Shown: piece after piece, positions 31,181-41,330 of the stretch
How positions within the stretch are numbered: position 1 is the first letter of the stretch
Layout of the letters: the number at the start of each line of letters is the position of its first letter
NCBI GenBank assembly: GCA_024516035.1
Contig: CM044956.1
Coordinates: 23,932,883-23,996,882, forward strand
From: Bactericera cockerelli
Taxonomy: Eukaryota > Arthropoda > Insecta > Hemiptera > Triozidae
Direction: 5' to 3'
DNA length: 64,000 bases
Made by a program: the position numbers and the translations under genes
Notes under the pieces: generated by a model
What the model saw: only the letters and a program-made list of their open reading frames with translations
Databases searched by the model: none
What the model was told of the DNA's origin: nothing

Positions 31181-33161
31181 CAGGGTGTCCCGTATACAGA
31201 TGCAAATATTTTGAGGGTAGGTTCAGCCTACCGTGGACTATCATATGAGCGAAACTTGCAGTGGGGCATTTTGCTTCGTTAAAGAGTTATGACCAAATCC
31301 CTGTTTTTCCCACAGGTCTAGAGGTCACTTGGATCGATGCATGTTTTTAAAGAAATGATAGCCAGTAAGTAATTTTTGATTTCATGCATGGATAGTCATG
31401 CATATTTCCCTTCGAATGCAGTTGGTTGCATAAAAAAATATTGAAAGACCAGAGAGATATTTAATCATAAGTTCAATACTTTTCTAAAATTTGATTTTTC
31501 CCTTTTTTCCCTTTCGTGAATTTAAAGTACTTCTACAATTGCAATTCTGCGTATCACTAGTTAAAAAAATACCCTATTATGTTTAGTTTTAGAAAAAAGA
31601 AAGCTCATTTATATTACTTTAAAGATCACGGAACGCAGTACACACAAAGTTCAAAAAACACTTCTGAATCATGATGGGAAATTCAAAGTTGGCTGAATTT
31701 TAACAGAATTGCCGCGTAATTTGAGGTATAAATACACTGCTCTGAGATGTTTAACAGAGGGAAATTGATAATTCACAGTGGTCGGTCGGTGTGAACTTTT
31801 ATGTGAATGGCGTTACGGGGTCACAGGGTTATCATGAGGAGAAATGAGAGAGGCTGCAACGAAAGCAGCAACCAGTGGTGTAATTATGGACAAAGAATAC
31901 ACATGGAGAAAGACTCTGCGCTAATAACAAAAATTGTGATTTTATTTTTAGAAGTAAAATTAAAAATATCATTCTGTGTTTATCACAATCATGATATCAA
32001 AAACATAACAAATAGTGCCGAAAATTAACCTTGGGTAAAACTCGAACATCCAACCATAAGGTTACTATTATTATTATTAATACTTTATTGATAAACCAAC
32101 ATGATACATTCTGCAACACAGGACATGAAATGAAAAGAACCCAAAAGCCAGCGTCGATGGCATGTTGAATACACCGGTTCCCTTCAGAATACCGAAGTTA
32201 AGCGACATCCAGCGAAGTTAAGACTTGGATGGGTGACCATTCAAATTCTAATTCTCGTGACGCTGGCTTTTCCCGGCCCCACTCAGGCTGGGTGAGTTCA
32301 ATGTGAGTAGCAGGTTTGTGAGTTTCCTGCGAATGGAGGGTAAAACCCCCGTCGTGATATGACCATGGCAGTTGAAAGCGACGTTAAACCCCACTTAAAA
32401 AAAAAAAAAAAAAAAGAACCCAAAAGAATATGTAGCGAACCAAGGGCGAGGTTAAAACTTGTGGCTTTCTCTTCCACCGAACAAATTCATCGCCTTGTTA
32501 TTTTAACTATTAGACTTGATTGATATAGTTGGTTAATAGAACTATTAAATTTGTACTCCGAAATTTTTCATTTATAACTTGCAGTTGGCACAAAAATGGT
32601 CACACAGACCGCTTCAGGCATCGAGTGTTCTTCAAAATGCAATAGCGCCCAGATTCAAAAATTGATAGATGTGTTTCTCTCCTTCTCGTGCCGTTTATTA
32701 AGGCGTATCTCATTCGTTCCTTCACGCGTCTGAAAGAACTTTGTATTAATTGAAACAAAATAGCAAAGGGTATTTTTTTACCTAGTGATACGCAGAATGG
32801 CAATTGTAGAAGTACTCTAAATTCACGAAAGGGAAAAAAGGGAAAAATCAAATTTTAGAAAAGTATTGAACTTATGATTAAATATCTCTCTGGTCTTTCT
32901 ATATTTTTTTATGCAACCAACTGCATTCGAAGGGAAATATGCATGACTATCCATACATGAAGTCAAAAATTACTTACTGGCTATCATTTCTTTAAAAACG
33001 TGCATCGATCCAAGTGACCTCTAGACCTGTGGGAAAAACAGGGATTTGGCCATAACTCTTTAAGGAAGCAAAATGCCCCACTGCAAGTTTCGCTCATATG
33101 ATAGTCCACAGTGGGCTGAACCTACCCTCAAAATATTTGCATCTGTATACGGGACACCCTG
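31181..33161. mobile_element. TIR element T5, copy 1 (2.0 kb)
   Basis: The termini CAGGGTGTCCCGTATACAGA and its reverse complement are flanked by TA on both sides. The inverted arms continue for about 380 bp, through a GTTGGTTGCATAAAAAAATA block and ATTGCAATTCTGCGTATCAC. The interior holds a captured SINE body at about 31790-32030 (CAACCAGTGGTGTAATTATG, ACTCTGCGCTA) and a full 5S-headed SINE at 32147-32415. A second copy is at 50979-54682. No transposase was recognised. Confidence 0.88.
32147..32415 (+). mobile_element. 5S-rRNA-derived SINE, full length, with target duplication
   Basis: The head (32147-32271) is a 5S-like sequence: GCCAGCGTCGATGG at the 5' end pairs with GACGCTGGC at its 3' end (helix I), with AAGTTAAGCGACATCCAGCG and ACTTGGATGGGTGACC in between and a TTTT tract after it. 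The core follows (CCACTCAGGCTGGGTGAG, GAATGGAGGGTAAAACCCCC, GTTGAAAGCGACGTTAAACC) and an A tail. AGAACCCAAAAG flanks both sides. The paralogous element at 50979-54682 has the empty site at about 53940 (GAACCCAAAAGAATATG). Confidence 0.93.
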
Positions 33162-33189
33162 TAGAATAAAAGAAGGATCGATTTCTTTG

Positions 33190-34026
33190 ACCATTTTTTT
33201 TTTTTAACAAAGAGAGAGAAAGAAATACTTAAATTTTGTGTTCATAGACCTGGAGAAGGCATACGATCGCATTCCCCGAGAAGAAATACAGAGGTGCATG
33301 AGAGAGAAGAGAATACCAGAAAAATATGTGAGTATTGATCATGATATGTATGAAGGAGTGAAAACGAAAATCAGAAGCAGTGTAGGTGTGTCCATCCCTG
33401 TGCGTGTTAGATTACATCTACCTTGAGTCCTTACCTATTTGACCTTGTAATTGATGTTATATCAGAAAAAGTAAGAGATGAGGCATTCTGGTGTATGATG
33501 TTTGCAGACGATATAGTGCTGGCGGCAGAGAGTGTGGAAATATTATCAAGAAAGCTGGAAGGGTGGAGAAGAGAATTAGAAGATCGAGGAATAAAAAATA
33601 GTAGAACAGAAACTGTGCACATGAAGTATGGACCAAGCTCAGATAAGAAAGTAGAATTTGATGGAAAACACCTAGTAAAAGTGGAAAATTTTAAATACCT
33701 AGGATCGACTCTGAACAAAGACTGAAGTTTAGACAGTGAAATAGAACAGCGTGTAAATTCAGGATGGTTCAATTGGATTTAATTGCATCCTTTCAACACA
33801 TACACCATACACTGGACACGGAAGGAGCCCAACAAGAGCTAAAGGAAAATGTATAAATCGGTAGTGAGACCAGCTCTACCCTATGGTGCCAAAACCTGGC
33901 CAGTAAAAAGGAGAACGAAAAGAGAATGGAATTGACTGAAATAAAGATGTTCCTGAATGTGTGGAAAAGAAATGCTTGACAGAATTAGAAACGATATCAT
34001 TAGAAAAAAATATGGTGTAAACATCG
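33190..34026 (+). pseudogene. RTE-like LINE reverse transcriptase, decayed (5' part)
   Basis: Reads FVFIDLEKAYDRIPREEIQR (RT block with the first catalytic Asp), YEGVKTKIRSS, then LSPYLFDLVIDVISEKVRDE and MMFADDIVLAAESVEILSRK (FADD catalytic motif), ending VENFKYLGSTLNKD and a degenerate YKSVVRPALPYGA block. A small deletion at about 33415 removes the usual GLHQGS bridge and shifts the frame; later stops are present. The order and motifs match the RT core of RTE-type LINEs. The copy is 5' truncated and is interrupted at 34027 by a family B element. Confidence 0.82.
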
Positions 34027-34183
34027 CACGACTTTCCTTATCCCCCAAAAAGAATTCCGCCACTGGTGACTCAACGGTAACATATAGCTAAAAATCAATG
34101 CTAAAATTCGCAATCAGCACTTCAAATCATTGAATTTAATATGTTACAACCACCATCTAGGAATTCTAGGATGAATAATAAAA

Positions 34184-35043
34184 ACACTGCCAATTATGGA
34201 CACAATACTTCCTCGTGATTGCTTCACATTGTAAACACGTGCCATTCAAATTCTAATTCTCGTGACGCTGGCTTTTCCCGGCCCCACTCAGGCTGGGTGA
34301 GGTCAATGTGAGTAGCAGGTTTGTGAGTTTCCTGCGAATGGAGGGTAAAACCCCCGTCGTGATATGACCATGGCAGTTGAAAGCGACGTTAAACCCCACT
34401 TTAAAAAAAAAAAACACGTGCCAATTTTGAGATTTTATAGAAAATTACTTGTATCTCCAAAACTGCTCAACCGATTTTCTTCAAATTTGTTTTATATGGT
34501 AGAATACTAGTTTTCCTACATTCTAAATTCCACAAAAATGTCTGAATCGGCAATCGTGGTCCTTATTTTTTTACTTTTTTGTCCAAAATTTCGGATTTTC
34601 TTAAATATCAGAGTCAAGTTATAATTAATTTAAAAATAAATATTAATAACCTATGTAAAACAATAATATGCATATTCTTACAAAATTTCATCGAAATCGG
34701 GTGTACCGTTCACGAGATATAAGCGTTTAAGTAAAAAGTTAGTGGTCAGGCGCATGGTCTCTTTCACCCAGAACCGCTGTATGAATTCGATGAATTTAAA
34801 ATGGGACCATCTACAGAATGTCTCCTAGATGTGTGCAAAATTTCATCAAAATCGGTCGAGTAGTTTCCGAGATTTGCGCGTTACAAGGAATCGTTTTAAC
34901 AGACCGACAGAACACAAAACCAAATTTACTCAGTAGGTTATGAAACGTCCAGAAATATGAAATCGGAGCAAAAAAATATTTTTTTTTTACAAAAACGAAC
35001 ACAGAACTTCCGATTTCTAATATTAGAAATTTCTCGGAAGTAA
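34184..35043 (+). mobile_element. Family A element, copy 1, carrying a SINE
   Basis: Starts CACTGCCAATTATGGACACA and contains CAATACTTCCTCGTGATTGC. It has the conserved AAACGGCTCAACCGA-like block, the ACCGACAGA repeat region and CGTCCAGAAATATGAAATCG. It ends with the stem-loop TTCCGATTTCTAATATTAGA, then AATTTCTCGGAAGTAA. A truncated 5S SINE lies at 34245-34413. Confidence 0.8.
34245..34413 (+). mobile_element. 5'-truncated 5S-headed SINE with target duplication
   Basis: Begins TTCAAATTCTAATTCTCGTG inside the 5S head, continues GACGCTGGCTTTTCCCGGCC and the standard core, and ends in A's. CACGTGCCA occurs on both sides (34236-34244 and after the tail), matching the uninterrupted CACGTGCCAATTTTGAG of family A at 35170. 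Confidence 0.88.
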
Positions 35044-35118
35044 AATTAGTCGACGCGGGTCCCCCCAAAATACTAAGAAATTGGGGCCGAGGTGAAAAAA
35101 GTTCAAGATAAAAAAAAA

Positions 35119-35836
35119 AAACACTGCCAATTATAGACACAATACTTCCTCGTGATTGCTTCATATTGTAAACACGTGCCAATTTTGAGATTTTATAGAA
35201 AATTACTTGTATCTCCAAAACGGCTCAACCGATTTTCTTCAAATTTGTTTTATATGGTAGAATATTGTTTTTTCTACATTCTAAATTCTACAAAAAATTC
35301 TGTATCGGTAAGTCGTGGTCCTTATTTTTTTACTTTTTTGTCCAAAATTTCGGATTTTCTTAAATATCAGAGTCAAATTATGATTAATTAAAAAATAAAT
35401 ATAAATAGTCTATGTAAAATAATAACATGCATATACATACAAAATTTCATTGAAATCGGGTGTACCGTTCACGAGATATAAGCGTTTAAGTAAAAAGTTA
35501 GTGGTCAGGCGCATGGTCTCTTTCACCCAGAACCGCTAGTATTAATTCGATAAATTTAAAATGGGACCATCTGCAGAATGTCTCCTAGATGTGTGCAAAA
35601 TTTCATCAAAATCGGTCGAGTAGTTTTTGAGATTTGCGCGTTACAAGGAATCGTTTTAACAGACAGACCGACAGACCGACAGACCGACAGACGGACACAA
35701 AACCAAATTTACTCAGTAGGTTATGAAACGTCCAGAAATATGAAAAAAATTGAAATCGGAGCAAAAAAAATATTTTTTTTTACAAAAACGAACACAATAC
35801 TTCCGATTTCTAATCTTAGAAATTTCTCGGAAGTAA
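35119..35836 (+). mobile_element. Family A element, copy 2, full length
   Basis: About 715 bp from CACTGCCAATTATAGACACA to ATTTCTCGGAAGTAA. It includes (GACAGACC)n at about 35660-35695 and the terminal stem-loop. Nearly identical to 51239-51952. It is inserted in family B between TTCAAGAT and A/T-rich sequence. Non-coding. Confidence 0.85.
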
Positions 35837-36147
35837 TATCAGAATAGACCCCTATTATTTTTGTTGTTCTCCAATATTTTTTGTATCTTTAACCGATTTA
35901 ACCGGCCCGATTTCACCCAAAAGTGGTTCGTGTGGTATATAAGATCTACTTTCATACCAAATTTCAAGTCTCTAGCTCTTACCGTTCTCAAGATATCTTG
36001 TTCACAGACAGACGCACGGACCAAAGGCTGAAAACCACTTTTTGGTATCCTGAGGGTATGATTCGTCCAGAAATGTGAAAAACTGGGTAGGTCAAATTTT
36101 CGACGAATACAATACTTTCCTTATTATGGGATAAGGAAAGTAAAAAT

Positions 36148-36436
36148 TGAATTATCAAAGAAGATGCAAGAAAGAAGATTACAATGGTTAGGTAATATGG
36201 AGAGGAGAGAAGATGAATACGTGGGAAAGAAAGTAAGAGACATACAGGTGCCAGGATACAGAGGACGAGGAAGACCTTAGAAGACGTGGAAAAACTGTGT
36301 GGAAGAAGATTATGAGAGAAAAAGATGTGAGAATAAATGAGGCACAAGACCGAGAAGTATGGGGAAGACTGACACGCAACGTCGACCCTTCCTAAGCGGG
36401 AAAAGACAGAGTAAAAAGAGAAGAAAAAAAACAATT
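36148..36436 (+). pseudogene. RTE-like LINE, 3' part and tail
   Basis: Continues the LINE after the family B insertion: ELSKKMQERRLQWLGNMERR, then GKKVRDIQVPGYRGRGRP and a stop. R-R-L-x-W-x-G-(N/H) and GxRxRGRP are typical of the end of RTE-type ORFs. The 3' end is CAACGTCGACCCTTCCTAAG, CGGGAAAAGACAGAGTAAAA and an A/G-rich tail, the same as the tail of the SINE at 3006-3362. Confidence 0.78.
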
Positions 36437-36474
36437 ATTGAGATGGTGGCGCTGATATAGAAAAGTTTTAAGCA

Positions 36475-36600
36475 TTATGGGCCGAATTATGAAACAGGAT
36501 TAGTTAATCTTAGTAGACACTATCCCTTAACTTTTACCTTGAAAACAACACTTTAGAGGTCATATCGCAGCCGGGCTTTGTAGCACTATTTTTATTTTCA
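36475..36600 (+). repeat. Dispersed repeat shared with 5615-5800
   Basis: GAATTATGAAACAGGATTAG, then TTAATCTTAGTAGACACTAT, TTTAGAGGTCATAT and CCGGGCTTTGTAGC. The 5615-5800 copy has the same blocks in the same order. Confidence 0.6.
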
Positions 36601-36849
36601 CATTTATAAAACTCACAAAAATGTAAACAAACAACCTCAGAGATTTATGCAACGATTTTTAAATGGACTGTAGGTATAGATTCGAGTAGTATATTCCGTC
36701 TGTGGGATTATTCGAGGAAAATCTTGTTTTAAAATACCGAACAAATCGACAGTCACTTTATAGAAGTCTTCACCTCGCTGGACGTTGCTTAACTCCGGTG
36801 GTCCTACGAGAATCGGTGCATTTAACGCGCCATCGATGCTGGTATGTAC

Positions 36850-39260
36850 AGGGTGTCCCATTATAAACGAGACATTCAAATATCTCGAAAAATACTGACA
36901 ATAGAAAAATACACTGCCTATTATGGACACAATACCTACTTCCTCGTGACTGGTAACCAAAAATTTCAACTTTTACTATCGCTAGTATTTACAAAAGTTC
37001 TCAACCGATTCTCTTCAAATTTATTTCATATGGTAGATTGCCGTTTTTCCTACAGTCTAGATCCTACAAAAAATCTGTATCGGCAAGTCGTGATTTTCTT
37101 AAATATAAGAGCTCGATCAAAATTTATTTAAAAAAAATTATAAATGCACTATGTAAAACGCTAACGAGATATATGCGTAAAAGTAAAAAGCTAGTGGTCA
37201 GGTGCATGGTCTCTATCACCAAGAACCGCTAGTGCGAAGTTGATGAATTTAAAATGTGACCATCTACAATACGTCTCCTATATACAGGGTGTCCCACTAT
37301 AAACGAGACATTCAAATATCTCGAGAACTACTGGCGATAGAACCAAATCTGTTTAGTAATCGTTTTCATAGCTCTAAAGAGGACATTTGATGGTGACCTC
37401 TAAAAGTTTCTCGGATGGCCCCTTCAAGGTTATTTCAAGGTCACCCTTAGAATTTTAAATGTCACCCCATATTTTTTATGACATTTCTGAAATCTCAATA
37501 AATTTTTAGGTTCAAACAAATTCTTACTTGTAATTTTTGACTCACCCAGTTTCACACTCTTTAGGGAGTGTGAGATTTTTTTCCATCTTAGACCATCATT
37601 GCGGCATATCAAATCAGTCGAATTTTAGGTGCTGAACGCGATAGTAGCTTTAGTTTTTCATTTTACTTAATTCTTTTGATCTCTAGTATAAGGGACCCAA
37701 AAAGTTAAGTAAAAAAACCAATACTGTGTTCAGCACTTAAAATTAGACTGATTTGATATGCCGCACTCATGGTCTAAAGATGGAAAAAATCTCACACTCC
37801 CTGAAAGGTGTGAAACTGCATGGGTGTGACAAAAATTACATCAAAATCCGTTCGGTAGTTTCTGAGATTTGGGAGTTACAAGGAATGTATTGAATACGAC
37901 CGACAGACAGACACAGAACCAAAGTTGTCGGAAGTAAAATTGTTCAGGAATCATTTTCATAGATCTAAAGGGTACAAGTAGAGACCAAATTAGACCCGTG
38001 TATGGCTGGTTAAATTTTTCAACATAACGCTCTATTGTATATACAGGATATCCCATTATGAACGAGACATTCAAATACCTCAAAAGTACTTACAATATAT
38101 AATAATAAGTATAGCTAACCTTTGCAACCTATCCATGTACCTAGGATTCTGTAGAAGCTGTGAGAAGAAGTGTTTCATGAACATGTACCTTGGTTGGAAA
38201 TCTTCTTCTCTCCTTTCTCTCTGCCAAGGAGGTCAGGAGGACAGCTGCGGGGAAACAATTTTCTATAAACTAACCTAATTTCCGTCCTTCATTTAATAGA
38301 GGAGGCAGAGTTGTGATGGAGGGAGGCGTTGTGGAGGACAAGGGGAAGTAAATTGAAATTTTCTGAATGGAAAATCTGATGCCAGTGTTAAAGGAGAGAA
38401 TAAAGAAAGTGTTGGCCTGATCACCATAAGGTATCGAATAATGGCAATTTCAACTAAATGGAAAATCTAACCACGGATCCTGTTATGAGAAAATAAAACT
38501 TTCGTGTTATCTGAGTACTAATCTTGAAAGAGCGCCCGCCGTCCTTATAGTACTTTGCTCCAATTAAAGCCTATAAGCACATAATATATGCAGGTAACTG
38601 ATAGGATAAACTCCATAGTGCACAATAAAGAATACTCATATAAGTAGAGCAAAATTTATATTGGACTGGTTAATGTTATCAACATAAAGTCAATTGTATA
38701 TACACTATACAGGGTGTCCCATTATACGAGACATTCAAATATCTCGAAAACTACTCCCATTATACGAGACATTCAAATATCTCGAAAACTACTGACAATA
38801 GAAAAATACACAGCCAATTATGGACACAATATTTCCTCGTGATACATTTTTCAATTTTGAGATTTTATACTAAATCACTTATATCTCCAACACAGCTAAA
38901 CCGAATTTCTTCAATTTTTGTATAGGGTAGAATGCCATTTTTTCTACATTCTAGCTTTTGTATTGGAAGGTCATAGCTTATTTTTGCCCTTATTTGTCCG
39001 AAATTTCGGATGTTCTTAAATTTCAGAGCTAATTCATATTTTATTTAGAATAATTACAAATTAATAATTTATATGATTTAGCTTTGATATTTAAGAAAAT
39101 CCAAAATTTTGGACAAAAAAGTGCAAAAATAAGGTCTAAGACTTGCCGATACAGAATTTTTCGTAGAATCTAGAATCTCACTAATAACTTTTTACTTATC
39201 CGCTTATATTTCGTGAACAGTACACCCGATTTTGATGAAATTTTGCATGTGTATGTGTAT
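36850..39260 (+). repeat. Composite region: repeated TIR-like ends and family A fragments
   Basis: The motif CAGGGTGTCCCATTATAAAC, then GAGACATTCAAATATCTCG, occurs in the same orientation near 36850, 37286, 38044 (diverged) and 38710; no inverted partner was seen. Family A pieces lie at 36910-37250, 37830-37940 and 38809-39260. A foldback is at 37548-37832. The interval 38100-38640 is unique and shows nothing recognisable. Confidence 0.55.
37548..37832. mobile_element. Foldback (about 95 bp arms)
   Basis: Left arm AGTTTCACACTCTTTAGGGA ... TTTTCCATCTTAGACCATCA ... GGCATATCAAATCAGTCGAA; the right arm is the diverged reverse complement, with GATTTGATATGCCGCACTCA and GATGGAAAAAATCTCACACT. It sits inside a family A fragment. 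Confidence 0.65.
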
Positions 39261-39539
39261 TAGTGATACACATTGTGTTTTTTTTTGTTTTTTTAATAAA
39301 ATCAAACACACACAACGCACACACATCATACCATACACACACCCACAAACAAAAATGTCATTTAGGTCGAAAAACGTGGATTTTTTTTGCGTTACCCATT
39401 CATTTTCTGTCCTTACCCGGCGTAGCTCAAGAATGGTTCACCAAATTTTCGAGATCAATATGTCAAATGAAAGCTTAAACCCTTACCTAAAACTTTCTCG
39501 CTCTGAGTTGATAGGTCGTCGCGACAAATTTTGAGATAA

Positions 39540-39755
39540 AATAATAATAATAATAATATCGCCTTATTTATACTGCCCGATTAGGACTATTAAAGTCCCA
39601 TTATTCGAGCAGTAAGCCCAAGACATATTATTATGTGGTAAAAATCCCAATTGGGAGGATAACATGTCATGTCCCAGCTGGGTTTCGAACCCACGAACTC
39701 TGGAGTCTTTGGATTCACAGAGTGCCGCCTTTACCACTGAGCTACTGGGACAGAC
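39540..39755 (-). mobile_element. tRNA-derived SINE (family S3) with ATT-repeat tail
   Basis: On the minus strand, 39751-39671 is tRNA-like. The 5' acceptor strand GTCCCAG pairs fully with CTGGGAC, TAGCTCAGTGGTAAAGGC is an A box/D arm, and TGGGTTCGAAACCCA is a perfect T arm and B box. The anticodon arm is not canonical. A body of about 120 bp follows, ending in (ATT)n. The body and tail argue for a SINE rather than a working tRNA gene. Confidence 0.75.
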
Positions 39756-39759
39756 TATA

Positions 39760-41330
39760 CTAAAATATCATTAAGGTCAAAAAACGTGAATATTTTTTAG
39801 GTCACCCATCCATTTTTTATCTTTACTCATTGTAGCTTAACCTTAGGGAGATATAATCTAGCCTAGAAGAATCCTCTGATCCAAACGGACTTATGTATGT
39901 GCAAAATTTCAGGTTTCTCTGTCAAACGGTGTGGATTTGTATAAAGAATATACATACATACGGGCAGCTTTCTTGTATAGATATAGATTGCAAGTGTATA
40001 CAATGTGAACCCATCACGAGGATGTATTGTGCCAGCATTGGCAATGTATTTCTGATCCATCCGTGTATTGTTTGCAGTCTGTCTTTTTTTTCAACGTGCT
40101 TTAAAAAATAAAAAATAACATTGTGCAATTATGTTCCTTAGCGTCTGCATCTTCTACAGCTATAGTATCGAGAAATATACAAATATAGTTACTAAATTCT
40201 AATTGTTTTAACACATCACAGGAAAGTCTCCCAGAACCCTCTAAAGTGAAAAGAGGTGGAGGCGGAAAACAGAAACTTTTGAAGCAGCATATAAGTGAGC
40301 TTCTCAACTAGTAACATAGAATTGAACTTTCCCTTCATCCCAGAGTAAATAAAATTTGATACTTATTCCCTTCTTTTGCCCTCCCACGCCTTCAATCCTG
40401 GTCCGGACAGAAGTCCTTATTCACTTTAGGAAAGAAATCCTTTGCTATTTTTTCTTGAAAAAAATGCAATTTATCTTTTCTTTTTATTAGATTCCATTTA
40501 CTCTTCTACAAGTGAATATTATACTGTAAGCCAGTGCTTCTCAGCTTCCTTGAGATCCCTGCTTCCAGTGGAGTGTATTAGAATGTTCAGATTTTTACTA
40601 GAAAGGAGAACGCAAGACAAAAATAAAAAAATGACCAAGACTGTCTCGAGCTATGGTTTGAACTTTGAACTCTGAAGAGACACATTAATACCATTTTAAG
40701 TTAGCATCACTTCAGCTCAACCGGCGCTAATTTAGGCTTACTTGAATGATCGCTGATGTACAGGTCTCTCCTACAGAAAGTGTCCTTATCTTTGTGGATT
40801 TCAGATTTTATCTTCTCCTCATTCCTTCTCTCTAGTTTTCATTTCTACAGATTTCACAACTCAGAATTGTTTTCACGCGAATTAACAAAATGAAAAAAGA
40901 AAACTAAAGCTCTGGGTACACAACATTTGCATATTTTTTATCTTTATAATAATCTAGCTCCTTCTCTCCCGTTACCCTTCTCTTATTCTTCATAAAGAGG
41001 AGACTAAAGAGATTATGAAAGTAAGGGAAGATAATAAAACTCTTCATACCTGGATTCAAAGTATATGTATGTACAGGTACTTTAATACCGTTTCATCTTG
41101 TAGCTTGTACTATACCTATCCATCCTTCATAAAATCACAAGTTACATATTTATATATTATTTGTACCTATGTGGGTATATAAATTGCGAATGAGGTGTGT
41201 TTATATTAGATACTTGGCATATTACTATTAGTACAGTAATTCTAGCGAAAGTAACCCTGTTTACTGGAAAAAATTAGGCCACCTCGGTAACATTCAGGGA
41301 ATGTTAGGGGTTGTGTTCTTAATATATATA
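39760..41330. other. Intron sequence with one family A fragment
   Basis: Positions 39985-40060 match the family A head in inverted orientation (GTGTATACAATGTGAACCCA, CACGAGG). The rest is AT-rich without recognised features. Confidence 0.45.

Larger units (their letters stand above)
34027..36147 (+). mobile_element. Family B element interrupted by two family A copies
   Basis: The 5' end CGACTTTCCTTATC and GGTGACTCAACGGTAACATA match 28083. The body resumes after each insertion: TTAGTCGACGCGGGTCCCCC at 35046, and CCCCTATTATTTTTGTTGTT at about 35849. It ends TTATTATGGGATAAGGAAAG and TAAAAA at 36147. Reading across the junctions restores the uninterrupted order seen at 28083-28660. Confidence 0.8.

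Noticed and set aside
32147..32271. Functional 5S rRNA gene
   Set aside because: The 5S-like head is diverged, is followed by a SINE core and A tail, and is flanked by a target duplication.
35839..36434. Minus-strand hydrophobic frames
   Set aside because: They run antisense through the LINE tail and family B; no family signature.
39671..39751. Functional tRNA gene
   Set aside because: Acceptor stem and T arm pair well, but the anticodon arm is not canonical and a SINE body with ATT tail follows directly.
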